A stretch of DNA of 64,000 bases, taken from assembly GCF_006715055.1 (NCBI RefSeq), contig NZ_VFMN01000001.1:4464001-4528000 (forward strand). The letters are read 5' to 3'. Every line of letters starts with the position of its first letter. Positions within the stretch are counted from its first letter, which is position 1. Below are positions 20,064-28,990 of this stretch, in pieces. The position numbers and the translations under genes were made by a program. The stretch is from Lapillicoccus jejuensis. Its GTDB lineage: Bacteria > Actinomycetota > Actinomycetes > Actinomycetales > Dermatophilaceae. Under the pieces are notes generated by a model. The model did not search any database. It was given only the letters and a program-made list of their open reading frames with translations, and was not told where the DNA came from.

Positions 20064-21362
20064 TCAGTGGCTCTCGGCCGGGGCGGGCTCGGGCTCGCCG
20101 CCGCCCTCGACGGCGGTCTGCTCGAGCTCCTGGAGCTGGCCCTGGAGGTACGAGCGCAGCTGCTGGCGGTAGCTGCGCTCGAAGCCGCGCAGCTGGTCGA
20201 TCTTCTTCTGCAGCTTCTGCTTCTCGTCCTCGAGCTCCTCGAGGACGCGGGCCTTCTTCTGCTGCGCCTCGGCGATCATGCCCGTGGAGCGCTCGCGGCC
20301 CTCGGTGATGAGCTCCTCGTGCCGGGCGGTGGCCTCGGCGATGAGCCGGTCGTGCTCGCTCTGGCCGGTGCCGAGCAGCTCGTCGTGACGCGACTGCGCC
20401 GTCGTCACGAGCTCCTCGTGCCGGGCCGTGGCCTCGGCGATGAGCCGGTCGTGCTCGCTCTGGCCGGTGCCGAGCAGCTCGTCGTGACGCGACTGCGCCG
20501 CGGCGACCAGCTCGTCGTGCTGGCGCTGCCCCTCGGAGACCAGCTCGTCGTGCTTGGCCTGGCCCTGGCCGACGTGCTCGTCGTGCAGGCGCTGGGCCAG
20601 CTCGATGAGCGCGGCGGCGCTGGCGCCGCCGCCGGCGCCGGCCGCGACGGCGCGCATGGCGCCGGTCGCGGTCTCGCCCTCGGCCGCCTCGGCCGGGGCG
20701 CTGGTGCGGGCGGCCTCGAGCTCCTGCTGGAGCTGCTGGACCTGCTGCTGGGCGGCGTCGGCGCGGGCCTGCTCCTGCTCGGCCCGCTGCTCGGCCGCGG
20801 TCAGCTGCTCGCGCAGCTGCGTCTGGGCCTCCTCGCCGGCGCTGCTGGCCTCCTGGTGGCCGGAGTGCGCGGACTCCAGCTGGCGCTCGAGCTCGGCGAT
20901 CCGCGCCTCGGCGGCCTGCTTGGCCTCGGTGGCCTCGCGGGCGGTGCGCTCGGCGCCGTCGAGGCGCTCCTGCACCGACTGGTCCACGGCGCCCTGGCGG
21001 TCCTTGAGGAAGGTCTCCGCGTTGGCGATGTCGGTGTTCACCTTGGCCAGGCGGCCCTGGGCCTCCTGCTCCTGGCCCTGCAGCTGACCGAGGCGCGCCT
21101 CGAGCTCGGCCACGCGGGCCTGGGTGGCCTCCGCCTGCGAGGCGTCGACGGGGGCGGCCCCGCCGTCCTGCACCGCACCGAGCCCACGGCCCGAGCGGCA
21201 GTCGTCCAGCTGCTGCGTGACGTCGTCGCGCTGGGCGATGAGGGTGCGCATCTCGGCCACGATCTCGTCGAGGAAGTCGTCGACGTCGCGCTCGTCATAA
21301 CCCTTCCGGAACTGGGTCGTCTGGAAGTGCTTGTTGAGGATCTGTTCGGGCGTCAGCGCCAT
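20064..21362 (-). CDS. DivIVA/Wag31-family polar coiled-coil protein with hendecad repeats
   Basis: 432 residues. The N-terminal DivIVA domain is clear: '[18 protein letters not shown]' followed by '[17 protein letters not shown]'. In actinobacteria such proteins mark cell poles and organise peptidoglycan growth. A long coiled coil follows (about 60-250), a Gly/Ala break, then roughly nine 11-residue units of the kind '[11 protein letters not shown]' and '[11 protein letters not shown]' (about 280-385), and an acidic tail. This is longer than typical Wag31 (about 260 residues). ATG 21362 was chosen for the domain start and the GGAG upstream. A 99-base tandem duplication lies inside. It follows the division cluster, as in other actinobacteria. 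Confidence 0.9.
   Translation of the reverse strand: MALTPEQILNKHFQTTQFRKGYDERDVDDFLDEIVAEMRTLIAQRDDVTQQLDDCRSGRGLGAVQDGGAAPVDASQAEATQARVAELEARLGQLQGQEQEAQGRLAKVNTDIANAETFLKDRQGAVDQSVQERLDGAERTAREATEAKQAAEARIAELERQLESAHSGHQEASSAGEEAQTQLREQLTAAEQRAEQEQARADAAQQQVQQLQQELEAARTSAPAEAAEGETATGAMRAVAAGAGGGASAAALIELAQRLHDEHVGQGQAKHDELVSEGQRQHDELVAAAQSRHDELLGTGQSEHDRLIAEATARHEELVTTAQSRHDELLGTGQSEHDRLIAEATARHEELITEGRERSTGMIAEAQQKKARVLEELEDEKQKLQKKIDQLRGFERSYRQQLRSYLQGQLQELEQTAVEGGGEPEPAPAESH
20311..20508 (-). repeat. 99-base tandem duplication in the divIVA-like gene
   Basis: Two near-identical 99-base copies (20311-20409 and 20410-20508) encode 33 residues each, equal to three 11-residue units. The small number of mismatches points to a recent duplication within an older hendecad array. 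Confidence 0.8.
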
Positions 21363-21396
21363 GGGCTCCACCTCGGTCGTCGGGCTATCGGACGCA

Positions 21397-21425
21397 ACGT
21401 TAGCGAAGCCCCCTCGTCCCACCAA
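21397..21425 (-). promoter_or_regulatory. Promoter of the divIVA-like gene
   Basis: On the minus strand TTGGTG (21425-21420) and TAACGT (21402-21397) are separated by 17 bases, a good vegetative sigma arrangement. Transcription would start near 21390 and give a leader of about 28 bases ending in a GGAG ribosome site. TTCGCTAACGT is shared with the sepF upstream region. Confidence 0.6.
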
Positions 21426-21489
21426 CACCGTGGGTCCCGTGGGGCCCTCCGGGCTCGCGAAGGGCATCTCCCCGCGCGGGCCGCCGCCG

Positions 21490-21771
21490 TCACACCGGGT
21501 TGAGGTTCATCAGCACCGAGGTGACGACCATGAGGACGAGGAACGCGAAGTCGATGCGCAGCCCGCCGAAGCTCACCGCCGGGATGACCTTGCGCAGCGC
21601 CTTGAGCGGCGGGTCGGTGACGGTGTAGACGCCCTCGGCGAGGACGAGGACGGCGCCGCGCGGACGCCAGTCGCGCGCCAGCACCTGCACCCAGTCGATG
21701 ACCAGGCGCCCGATGAGCGCGAGGAAGAAGAGGAAGACGACGGTGCGGAACAGCGACCAGAACAGACCCAT
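21490..21771 (-). CDS. YggT family membrane protein
   Basis: 93 residues with two hydrophobic helices, '[19 protein letters not shown]' and '[17 protein letters not shown]', and the family loop '[20 protein letters not shown]'. YggT proteins sit next to sepF in many Gram-positive genomes and are thought to assist envelope or division-site functions; the molecular role is unproven. ATG at 21771. A 79-base gap separates it from sepF and no strong internal promoter is evident, so it likely shares the sepF message. Confidence 0.88.
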   Translation of the reverse strand: MGLFWSLFRTVVFLFFLALIGRLVIDWVQVLARDWRPRGAVLVLAEGVYTVTDPPLKALRKVIPAVSFGGLRIDFAFLVLMVVTSVLMNLNPV

Positions 21772-21850
21772 GGGACCAGTGTCACCGACGCGACTGTGGG
21801 CGGGTCGTCAGGCTGCTGTCAGCCGGCTCCCACCCGGTCGCGGACGGCGC

Positions 21851-22387
21851 TCAGCTCTGGTTGAAGAACCCGCGCTGCTGGCGCGGGCCGGGGACGGACT
21901 CCTCGGTCGACACCTCGACGTGCGCCGGCGAGAGGAGGAAGACCTTGGAGGTCACGCGCTCGATCTCGCCGTGCAGCCCGAAGATCAGGCCGGCCGCGAA
22001 GTCGACGAGCCGCTTGGCGTCGTCGTCGGCCATGTCGGACAGGTTCATGATGACCGGGGTCCCGTCGCGGAAGGCCTCGCCGATCTTCTTGGCCTCGTTG
22101 TAGGTGCGCGGGTGGATGGTCGTGATGCGGGTCAGCTGACCCACCTCCGTCTCGCGGACGACGCGGGCCACGGGCGTGTGGCGCTGCGGCAGCGGGGTGA
22201 CGGCGGCGCGGTGCTCCGTCTCGGGCTCGGGGACGGCGGCGACGTGGGGGCGCTCGGCCCGCTCGGTCCGCTGACCGCGCGCGTCGTCGCGGCCCGCCTC
22301 GTCGTCGTACTCGTCGTAGCCGTCGTAGCGCTCGTCCTCCTCGGCCAGTCCGAGGTACACCATCGTCTTGCGCAGTGCCCCAGCCAC
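21851..22387 (-). CDS. sepF: Cell division protein SepF
   Basis: 178 residues. It anchors FtsZ to the membrane in actinobacteria that lack FtsA. The N-terminal amphipathic membrane-targeting helix ('[18 protein letters not shown]') is followed by an acidic, disordered linker, then the SepF core: '[20 protein letters not shown]', '[20 protein letters not shown]' and '[15 protein letters not shown]'. The GTG at 22387 has GAGGAG before it. It lies downstream of ylmE with about 100 bases between and appears to have its own promoter. Confidence 0.95.
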   Translation of the reverse strand: MAGALRKTMVYLGLAEEDERYDGYDEYDDEAGRDDARGQRTERAERPHVAAVPEPETEHRAAVTPLPQRHTPVARVVRETEVGQLTRITTIHPRTYNEAKKIGEAFRDGTPVIMNLSDMADDDAKRLVDFAAGLIFGLHGEIERVTSKVFLLSPAHVEVSTEESVPGPRQQRGFFNQS

Positions 22388-22486
22388 GGTGAACTCCTCG
22401 AAATGCCTCGGTGATGTTGCTCGGCGTCGTGCTCGGCGTCGTGCCCGCCGTCGGGCCGCGTCGAGCGGGTCCCGGTGTCGCCAGCG

Positions 22487-22492
22487 ACGTTA
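22487..22492 (-). promoter_or_regulatory. Candidate -10 of sepF overlapping the ylmE stop
   Basis: TAACGT on the minus strand inside TTCGCTAACGT, the same context as the divIVA promoter. The first three bases are the TAA stop codon of ylmE. No good -35 match at 16-18 bases. The leader to sepF would be about 90 bases. Confidence 0.45.
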
Positions 22493-23224
22493 GCGAACGC
22501 CCGGGCGCGCGCCGAGGATTGCCGACCCGACACGCAGGTGTGTCGCCCCGTGCCGCACCGCGTCCTCGAGGTCGCCGCTCATCCCGGCCGAGACGACGAC
22601 CGCGCCGGGGTACGACGCCCTGACCTCCGCGGCGAGTTCGGCGAGCCGCGCGAAGGCGGCGTCCGGGTCGGCACCACGCGGCGCGACGGCCATGAGGCCG
22701 GCGAGGTCGAGGCCCTCGGACCCGGCCGTCAGCTCGGCGAGGGCCGGCAGGTCGGCCGGCCGCACCCCGCCACGGCCCGCGTCCGCGCCGTCCTCGAGGT
22801 CCACCTGGAGCAGCACGCCCTGGACCGTGCCGGCCGCCTGCGCCGCCCGGTCGAGCGCGCGGACGAGCTTGGGCCGGTCGACCGAGTGGATCAGGTCGGC
22901 CCAGCCGACGACGGCGGCCGCCTTGTTGGTCTGGACCTGGCCGATGAAGTGCGTCGTCAGGCGCTCCCCCGCCGGCGCCGGCCAGGGCGCGAGGGCGTCC
23001 TCCTGCGCCTTGGCGAGGGCCTCCTGGACCCGGCTCTCCCCCACGTCGCGCACGCCGAGCCCGGCCAGCAGCCGCACGTCGGCGGCGGGGAAGAACTTCG
23101 TCACGACGACGAGGGTGACCTGCGACCGGTCGCGGCCGGCGTCCTCGCAGGCGCGGGCCACCCGCTGCTCGACGGCGGCGAGCCGCTCGGCCAGCTCGAC
23201 CCGGCGCGGGTCGTCGCCGCTCAC
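22490..23224 (-). CDS. PLP homeostasis protein, YggS/YlmE family
   Basis: 244 residues, a single-domain PLP-binding barrel without known catalysis that buffers pyridoxal phosphate. Family segments seen are 'QVTLVVVTKFFPAADVRLL' with the PLP lysine, 'DVGESRVQEALAKAQ', 'HFIGQVQTNKAAAVVGWADL', 'LAGLMAVAP' and 'SAGMSGDLEDAVRHGATHLR'. The position between pgeF and sepF is the conserved division-cluster location. GTG at 23224 overlaps the pgeF stop by four bases; a longer open frame upstream is a shadow of pgeF. Confidence 0.93.
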   Translation of the reverse strand: MSGDDPRRVELAERLAAVEQRVARACEDAGRDRSQVTLVVVTKFFPAADVRLLAGLGVRDVGESRVQEALAKAQEDALAPWPAPAGERLTTHFIGQVQTNKAAAVVGWADLIHSVDRPKLVRALDRAAQAAGTVQGVLLQVDLEDGADAGRGGVRPADLPALAELTAGSEGLDLAGLMAVAPRGADPDAAFARLAELAAEVRASYPGAVVVSAGMSGDLEDAVRHGATHLRVGSAILGARPGVR

Positions 23225-24015
23225 GACGTCCCGCCCGGCTCGGGCGACGTCGGCGCCAGCAGCCGGACGACGCCGGCGGACCGGCCGGTGAGGCCGTCGC
23301 CGCGGTAGGAGTAGAGGTCGGGGTCCTCGCGCGCGCACCCGGGGACCCAGTCCACCGCGACGCCCGCGCGCACGAGCTGGTCGACGACGCCGGCGGCGAC
23401 GTCGACCGCGGGGGTGCCGGTCCACGACACCGTCGCCGACACCGGGCTGCGCCGCGCGGCGGCCGCGACCATCTCCTGCGGCACCTCGTAGCAGCGTCCG
23501 CACACCGCCGGACCGACGACGGCCCGCAGGTCGCGGGCGCCGAGGTCGCGCAGCGCGCCGACCGTCTCGCCGACGACCCCGTCGGTCATCCCCGGGCGGC
23601 CGGCGTGCACGGCGGCGGCGACCCCGGCCACGGGGTCGACGAGCAGCACCGGCGTGCAGTCGGCGACGAGCGCGGCCAGCGCGACGTCGCCGCGGGTCGT
23701 CACGACCGCGTCGCAGGCGGGCGGGTCGCCCTCCCACGGCCCGTCGACCCGGACGACGCGGGTGCCGTGGCACTGGGCCATGAAGATCAGCCGCGGGGGC
23801 GGGACGTCGTACGTCGCCGCGACCGCGGACCGGTTCGCGGCGACGGCCGCCGGGTCGTCGCCGACCGCGCCGCCGAGGTTGAGGGCGTCGTACGGCGGCG
23901 CGCTGACCCCGCCGCGGCGGGTCGTGAACCCCCACCGGTAGCCCCACGCGCCCTCCACCCCCGGGGCGACCACCCGCTCGCCGCGCAGCGGCACGGGTGG
24001 CCGGACCCCGGGCAC
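23221..24015 (-). CDS. pgeF: Multicopper polyphenol oxidase-like (YfiH/PgeF) protein
   Basis: 264 residues of the YfiH family, shown in E. coli to hydrolyse mis-incorporated L-Ser from peptidoglycan precursors (PgeF) and in other work to act as purine nucleosidase/laccase. Conserved segments seen are 'WGFTTRRGGVSAPPYDALNL', 'MAQCHGTRVVRV' (Zn His), 'LVADCTPVLLVDP' (Zn Cys), 'AAVHAGRPGMTDGVV' (Zn His; the usual Trp-Arg of HAGWRG is Arg-Pro here) and 'VGPAVCGRCYEVP'. GTG start at 24015 lies seven bases after ftsZ, so the genes are co-transcribed. A link to wall-precursor quality control fits the neighbourhood. Confidence 0.88.
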   Translation of the reverse strand: MPGVRPPVPLRGERVVAPGVEGAWGYRWGFTTRRGGVSAPPYDALNLGGAVGDDPAAVAANRSAVAATYDVPPPRLIFMAQCHGTRVVRVDGPWEGDPPACDAVVTTRGDVALAALVADCTPVLLVDPVAGVAAAVHAGRPGMTDGVVGETVGALRDLGARDLRAVVGPAVCGRCYEVPQEMVAAAARRSPVSATVSWTGTPAVDVAAGVVDQLVRAGVAVDWVPGCAREDPDLYSYRGDGLTGRSAGVVRLLAPTSPEPGGTS

Positions 24016-24022
24016 GGCGGTC

Positions 24023-25315
24023 CTACTTGAGGAAGTCGGGGACGTCGAGGTCGTCGCCGTCCTCGAACGTCACCGTGCGCGGCGGGCTCTGCGCCGGCTG
24101 CTGGGCCGGCGCGGGCTGCTGGGCGGGCGCCGGCTGCGGGGTCTGCTGGGGGGACTGCTGGGGGGACTGCTGCGGTGCCGCCTGCGCGGGGGCCTGCTGG
24201 TACGACGGCTGCGGCGCGGCCTGCTGGAAGGAGGGTCGCGGGGCCGCCGGGCCACCGGTGGGGGCGGTCGGTGCGGGCTGGCCGGCCGGCCCGGACGGGC
24301 TGGTCGAGCGCGGCGCCGGGGTGCCCTGGATGGTGCCCAGCGCGCCGTCGTTGCGCTTGGTCGGGCCACCGCCGTCGAAGCCGGCCGCGATGACCGTGAC
24401 CCGCACCTCGTCGCCGAGGGCGTCGTCGATGACCGTGCCGAAGATGATGTTGGCCTCGGGGTGCGCGGCCTCCTGGACGAGGCGGGCGGCCTCGTTGATC
24501 TCGAACAGCCCGAGGTCGGAGCCGCCGGAGATCGACAGCAGGACGCCGTGGGCGCCGTCGATGCTCGCCTCGAGCAGCGGCGAGGAGATGGCCAGCTCGG
24601 CGGCCTGGACGGCGCGGTCGTCGCCGCGGGCCGAGCCGATGCCCATGAGGGCCGAGCCCGCGCCCTGCATGACCGACTTGACGTCGGCGAAGTCGAGGTT
24701 GATCAGACCCGGGGTGGTGATGAGGTCGGTGATGCCCTGGACACCGGAGAGCAGCACCTGGTCGGCGCTGCGGAAGGCGTCCATCATCGAGACGTTGCGG
24801 TCGCTGATCGACAGCAGCCGATCGTTGGGGATGACGATGAGGGTGTCGACCTCCTCGCGCAGGCTGGCGATGCCGGACTCGGCCTGGTTGGCCCGCCGAC
24901 GGCCCTCGAAGGTGAACGGGCGGGTGACGACGCCGATGGTCAGGGCGCCGAGGTTGCGGGCGATCCTCGCGACGACGGGGGCACCACCGGTGCCGGTGCC
25001 ACCGCCCTCGCCGGCGGTGACGAAGACCATGTCGGCCCCCTTGAGGACCTCCTCGATCTCCTCCTGGTGGTCCTCGGCGGCGCGGCGCCCGACCTCGGGG
25101 TCGGCGCCCGCACCGAGGCCGCGGGTGGCCTCGCGGCCGACGTCGAGCTTGACGTCGGCGTCGCTCATCAGCAGCGCCTGGGCGTCGGTGTTGATGGCGA
25201 TGAACTCGACGCCCTTGAGGCCCACGTCGATCATCCGGTTGATCGCGTTGACACCTCCACCGCCGATGCCGACGACCTTGATGACGGCGAGGTAGTTGTG
25301 CGGGTCTGCAGCCAC
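24023..25315 (-). CDS. ftsZ: Cell division GTPase FtsZ
   Basis: 430 residues, tubulin-like GTPase forming the Z-ring. '[16 protein letters not shown]' binds nucleotide; the tubulin signature is '[16 protein letters not shown]' near residue 110, and the T7 loop region '[19 protein letters not shown]' supplies the catalytic aspartates. Residues ~320-415 form a Gln/Pro/Ala-rich disordered linker with SPQQ repeats. The tail '[10 protein letters not shown]' is the conserved SepF-binding peptide. GTG at 25315 is preceded by AGGAAGG. It has its own upstream region of 236 bases after ftsQ. Confidence 0.98.
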   Translation of the reverse strand: MAADPHNYLAVIKVVGIGGGGVNAINRMIDVGLKGVEFIAINTDAQALLMSDADVKLDVGREATRGLGAGADPEVGRRAAEDHQEEIEEVLKGADMVFVTAGEGGGTGTGGAPVVARIARNLGALTIGVVTRPFTFEGRRRANQAESGIASLREEVDTLIVIPNDRLLSISDRNVSMMDAFRSADQVLLSGVQGITDLITTPGLINLDFADVKSVMQGAGSALMGIGSARGDDRAVQAAELAISSPLLEASIDGAHGVLLSISGGSDLGLFEINEAARLVQEAAHPEANIIFGTVIDDALGDEVRVTVIAAGFDGGGPTKRNDGALGTIQGTPAPRSTSPSGPAGQPAPTAPTGGPAAPRPSFQQAAPQPSYQQAPAQAAPQQSPQQSPQQTPQPAPAQQPAPAQQPAQSPPRTVTFEDGDDLDVPDFLK

Positions 25316-25415
25316 GATGGGGCCTTCCTGCGGTGTGCGAGGCGGAGTCGAGAGTCTTGACGTCTACTGGAGGTCGACACCGGCGCGGGGGGTCCGCGCA
25401 CGACGTGTCCGCCCG

Positions 25416-25445
25416 ACCGTATGCCGCGGGCCCGTGCGGGCCCAA
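25416..25445 (-). promoter_or_regulatory. Candidate ftsZ promoter
   Basis: On the minus strand TTGGGC (25445-25440) and TACGGT (25421-25416) are 18 bases apart. Transcription would begin about 100 bases before the ftsZ GTG. A second possible -10, TAGACG, lies nearer the gene. Confidence 0.4.
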
Positions 25446-25545
25446 GTCGTGGCCCGGCGTGTCCTGCACCTGCAGGCGAGATCGACCCCCGTGATGGTAC
25501 CGGTGTGACGGACGGGGTCCGTGGGGCCCCCGGGACCTCGACCCG

Positions 25546-25560
25546 ACGACCTCAGGTCGT
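25546..25560. terminator. 15-base palindrome centred on the ftsQ stop codon
   Basis: ACGACCT-C-AGGTCGT is perfect and contains the TGA of ftsQ (25552-25554). Flanking bases extend the stem with a bulge. It may reduce read-through from the mur/ftsQ transcript into ftsZ. Confidence 0.45.
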
Positions 25561-26361
25561 GGTCGGGGTGTCCGGCGCGGAGACGTCGACGGTGGCCGGC
25601 TTCGTCCCGAGGAGGATCTGCAGGACCCGCGCCTTCTTCGGCCCGTCGGCGGGCCCGCCCCAGCGGACCGTCACGTCGCCGAGCTGGAAGGAGACGGCGT
25701 CGGCGCTCGCGACGGTCATCCCGGTGACCTGGCGACGCAGGTCGGCGGGCAGGACCTGGAGGACCCCGGCGGCGGCGCGCAGCCCCTGCGGGTCGGGCGA
25801 GGCGCTGCTGGAGGTCACGAGCGGCACCCCGGCAGGGACCGCGGCGACCTGCTCGTACGGCGACCCGGTGGTGTCGACCACGCGCAGCGTCCCGTCGGGC
25901 AGCCGGACCGCGAGGGCCGGCGTCTTGCGGGTGACGGCCACCGTCACGGTCCCCGGCCAGGACCGGGTCACCTCGACGCTCGCGACGGTGGCGATCTCCC
26001 CGACCCGGCGCGCGGCGCCCGCGGTGTCGACGCGGGCGAGCGGGGTGCCGTCGGGGACGTCGGCCGCGGCGAGGACCGCGGCGGTCTCGCCCGCGTCGGT
26101 GAGCCCGGTGACCCGGACCTCGCGGACGGCGAGCACCGGCCCGAGGGCGAGCAGCCAGACGAGGCCGAGCAGCACCGCGAGGACGAGCAGCCCCCACCCG
26201 GCGAGCCGCCACGGGCGGCGGCGGGCCCGGGCCGTGCGGCGCTCGAAGCGGGCCCGGCTGGAGGCGACGCCGCGCGCGGCGCGGCCTGCGGTCCGGCGCC
26301 CTGCGCCCGGGCCGTCGCCCCCCGTCCCGGACGGGGTCCGTCGTGTCGTGCGCACGCTCAT
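25552..26361 (-). CDS. ftsQ: Cell division protein FtsQ/DivIB
   Basis: 269 residues with the FtsQ layout: a basic cytoplasmic N-terminus (about 1-50), one membrane helix ('LAGWGLLVLAVLLGLVWLL'), a POTRA domain starting 'VREVRVTGLTDAGETAAVLA', then 'SVEVTRSWPGTVTVAVTRKT' and the beta domain. It recruits the septal wall synthase through FtsB/L. ATG at 26361 overlaps the murC stop by four bases. The stop codon lies in a palindrome. Confidence 0.93.
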   Translation of the reverse strand: MSVRTTRRTPSGTGGDGPGAGRRTAGRAARGVASSRARFERRTARARRRPWRLAGWGLLVLAVLLGLVWLLALGPVLAVREVRVTGLTDAGETAAVLAAADVPDGTPLARVDTAGAARRVGEIATVASVEVTRSWPGTVTVAVTRKTPALAVRLPDGTLRVVDTTGSPYEQVAAVPAGVPLVTSSSASPDPQGLRAAAGVLQVLPADLRRQVTGMTVASADAVSFQLGDVTVRWGGPADGPKKARVLQILLGTKPATVDVSAPDTPTTT

Positions 26362-27878
26362 GCGCTCCCCTCCCCTGCCTCGTCGGACGGCGCGGTCCCG
26401 TCCCGCGGCTCGCGCTCGGCGAGGGCCAGCAGGACCTCCGGGCCGACCATCGTCACGTCACCGGCCCCGACCGTGAGGACGAGGTCGCCCGGGCGGACGA
26501 GCTCGACGACGAGCGGCGCGACGTGCACCCACGACGGCTCGTAGACGACCTGCGGACCGGGCTGCCCGGCGCGCGCGGCCGCGTGACCGACCGCGTCGGC
26601 GACCAGCGCCCCGGAGACGCCGGGCACCGGGTCCTCGCGGGCCGCGTAGACGTCCATGAGGACGACCGCGTCGGCGGGCACGAGCGCGGCGCCGAGCTCG
26701 GCGGCGAAGTCGCGCGTGCGCGAGTAGAGGTGCGGCTGGAAGACGACGACGAGCCGCGCGGTCCCGCCCCGCTCGCGGGCCTCGTCGACGAGCCGGCGAC
26801 CGGTCGTCACGACGGCGGCCAGCTTGCCCGGGTTGTGGGCGTAGTCGTCGACGACCTGCACCCCGGCGGCGGTGCCGCGCGGCTCGAAGCGGCGCCGGGT
26901 GCCGGCGAAGGAGGCCAGCCCGGCGAGGACGACGGCGGGGTCCTCCCCCAGCCCGGCGACCGCGGCGCCGTACGCGCCGGCGGCGTTGAGGACGTTGTGG
27001 TGACCGGGGACGGCGAGGACGAGAGGGCTCGACCTCCCGTCGAGGGTGAGGGTCGCCCGGGAGGCCAGACCGTCGTGGCGGACGTCGGTGACCCGCAGGT
27101 CGGCGTCCGGCGCCTCGCCGTACCCGACGACCCGCAGGCCGCGGCCCCGGGCGTGCTCGGCGAGCGCCCGGGCGCCCGGGTCGTCGACGCAGGCGACGAG
27201 CAGCCCGTCGCTGGCGATGGTGTCGACGAAGGCCCGGTAGGCCTCCTCGACCGTGGCGAGGTCGCCGTAGAAGTCGAGGTGGTCGGCCTGGACGCTGGTG
27301 ACGACGGCCACCTGCGGGCGGTAGCAGAGGAACGAGCCGTCCGACTCGTCGGCCTCGACGACGAAGACGTCGCCGGTGCCGCGGTGCGCGTTGGTGCCGA
27401 GGGCGGTCAGCTCCCCGCCGAGCGCGAAGGACGGGTCGAGGCTGCCCGCCTGGAGGGCGACGACGAGCAGCGACGTCGTCGTCGTCTTGCCGTTGGCGCC
27501 GGCGACGGCGACCCCGCGCGCGCCGACCATCGTCGAGGCGAGGCCCTGCGCGCGGTGCAGCACCCGCAGGCCGCGCTCGCGGGCGGCGGCGAGCTCGACG
27601 TTGCCGTCGCGCACCGCCGAGGAGACGACGACGGTGTCGGCGCCGTCGACGTGGCTCGCGTCGTGCCCGACCCAGACCTGCGCGCCCTCGTGCTCGAGGG
27701 CGGTGAGCAGCGCCGACCCGCGGGCGTCGGACCCGCTGACGGGCACCCCGGAGGTGAGCATGACCCGGGCGACGCCGGACATCCCCGCCCCGCCGATGGC
27801 GATGAAGTGGACCCGGCCCAGGTCCGCGGCCGGCGGCACGGGGGCGGTGAAGTCGAAGCGGGTGGCGGGCAGCGTCAC
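26358..27878 (-). CDS. murC: UDP-N-acetylmuramate--L-alanine ligase
   Basis: 506 residues. It adds the first amino acid to UDP-MurNAc. The N-terminal Rossmann motif is 'HFIAIGGAGMSGVARVML'; the ATP loop is 'VAVAGANGKTTTTSLLVVAL' near residue 120. Then 'EADESDGSF', 'SVQADHLDFYGD' and the C-terminal 'VDDYAHNPGKLAAVV' and 'FQPHLYSRTRDF' are typical of MurC. The GTG at 27878 overlaps the murG stop by four bases; longer forms of the frame are murG shadow. Confidence 0.97.
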   Translation of the reverse strand: MTLPATRFDFTAPVPPAADLGRVHFIAIGGAGMSGVARVMLTSGVPVSGSDARGSALLTALEHEGAQVWVGHDASHVDGADTVVVSSAVRDGNVELAAARERGLRVLHRAQGLASTMVGARGVAVAGANGKTTTTSLLVVALQAGSLDPSFALGGELTALGTNAHRGTGDVFVVEADESDGSFLCYRPQVAVVTSVQADHLDFYGDLATVEEAYRAFVDTIASDGLLVACVDDPGARALAEHARGRGLRVVGYGEAPDADLRVTDVRHDGLASRATLTLDGRSSPLVLAVPGHHNVLNAAGAYGAAVAGLGEDPAVVLAGLASFAGTRRRFEPRGTAAGVQVVDDYAHNPGKLAAVVTTGRRLVDEARERGGTARLVVVFQPHLYSRTRDFAAELGAALVPADAVVLMDVYAAREDPVPGVSGALVADAVGHAAARAGQPGPQVVYEPSWVHVAPLVVELVRPGDLVLTVGAGDVTMVGPEVLLALAEREPRDGTAPSDEAGEGSA

Positions 27879-28990
27879 GACCGGCCCCCCGCGAAGGCCT
27901 CGTGGACGAGGTCGGCGAGGGCGTCGTCCGCCCCCCGCCGGCCCACCGACGCGGCGGCGGCCGCCATCGCGGCGACCCGCCCGGCGTCGCCCGCGAGCGG
28001 GACGAGCTCGCGGCGGACCCAGTCGGCGCTCAGCCGCGGGTCGTCGACGAGCAGCCCGCCGCCGGCGGCGACGACCTGGCGCGCGTTGAGCCGCTGCTCG
28101 CCGTTGCCGATCGGCAGCGGCACGTAGACGGCCGGCAGGCCGACGGCGGTCAGCTCGCAGACGGTGTTGGCACCCGAGCGGCACACGACGAGGTCGGCGG
28201 CCGCGTACGCCAGCTCCATGCGGTCGGCGTACTCGAGGACGACGTACGGCGCCCCGCCCGGCACCCGCGCGGGCGCGGGCACCGCCTTGCCGCGCCCGGT
28301 GACGTGCAGGACCTGGACGCCCGCGGCGGCGAGGTCGCCGCCGGCGGCCGCGAAGGCCTCGTTGAGGCGCTGCGCGCCGAGCGAGCCCCCGGTGACCAGC
28401 ACGGTGGGCCACCCGTCCTCGAGCCCCAGCGCGGCCAGCGCCGCGGGGCGCTGCGCCGCGCGGTCCAGGCCGGTGATCTCCGGGCGCAGGGGCATCCCGA
28501 GGACCCGGGCGTGGGCCAGCCGCGTCTCGGGGAACGTCGTGGCGACGTACGGCGTCAGCCGCGCGCCGAGGCGGTTGGCGAGCCCGGGCGTCGAGTTCTG
28601 CTCGTGGACGACGATCGGCAGCCGGCGGCGGCGGGCAGCGAGGTAGGCGGGCGTGCTGACGTAGCCGCCGAAGCCGACGACGACCTGGGCGCCCGCCTCG
28701 TCGATGGCCCGGCCGGCCGCGGCGACCGCCCCCTGCAGCGCCCCGGGCAGGCGGGCGAGGTCGGCGCTCGGCCGGCGCGGCATGGCGACCTTGGGCACCG
28801 TGGCGAGGGGGTAGCCGCGCTCGGGGACGATCCGCGCCTCGAGCCCGGTCGACGTCCCGAGGGCGGTGACCCGGACGCCTGGGTCGCGGCGGCGCAGCGC
28901 GTCGGCGAGGGCCAGCAGCGGCGAGACGTGGCCGGCCGACCCCCCGCCGGCCAGCAGCACCGACGAGGGACCCGGGGAGGACGCGCTCAC
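27875..28990 (-). CDS. murG: Lipid II synthase MurG
   Basis: 371 residues, GT28 glycosyltransferase that adds GlcNAc to lipid I on the inner membrane face. Features: 'VLLAGGGSAGHVSPLLALAD', 'IVVHEQNSTPGLANR', 'TVLVTGGSLGAQRLNEAF' and the UDP-sugar site 'CRSGANTVCELTAVGLPAVY' with 'PIGNGEQRLNARQV'. GTG at 28990 overlaps the ftsW stop by four bases. Confidence 0.97.
   Translation of the reverse strand: MSASSPGPSSVLLAGGGSAGHVSPLLALADALRRRDPGVRVTALGTSTGLEARIVPERGYPLATVPKVAMPRRPSADLARLPGALQGAVAAAGRAIDEAGAQVVVGFGGYVSTPAYLAARRRRLPIVVHEQNSTPGLANRLGARLTPYVATTFPETRLAHARVLGMPLRPEITGLDRAAQRPAALAALGLEDGWPTVLVTGGSLGAQRLNEAFAAAGGDLAAAGVQVLHVTGRGKAVPAPARVPGGAPYVVLEYADRMELAYAAADLVVCRSGANTVCELTAVGLPAVYVPLPIGNGEQRLNARQVVAAGGGLLVDDPRLSADWVRRELVPLAGDAGRVAAMAAAAASVGRRGADDALADLVHEAFAGGRS

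Noticed and set aside
20311-20508. Repeat-spacer array in the divIVA region
   Set aside because: A coding 99-base tandem duplication.
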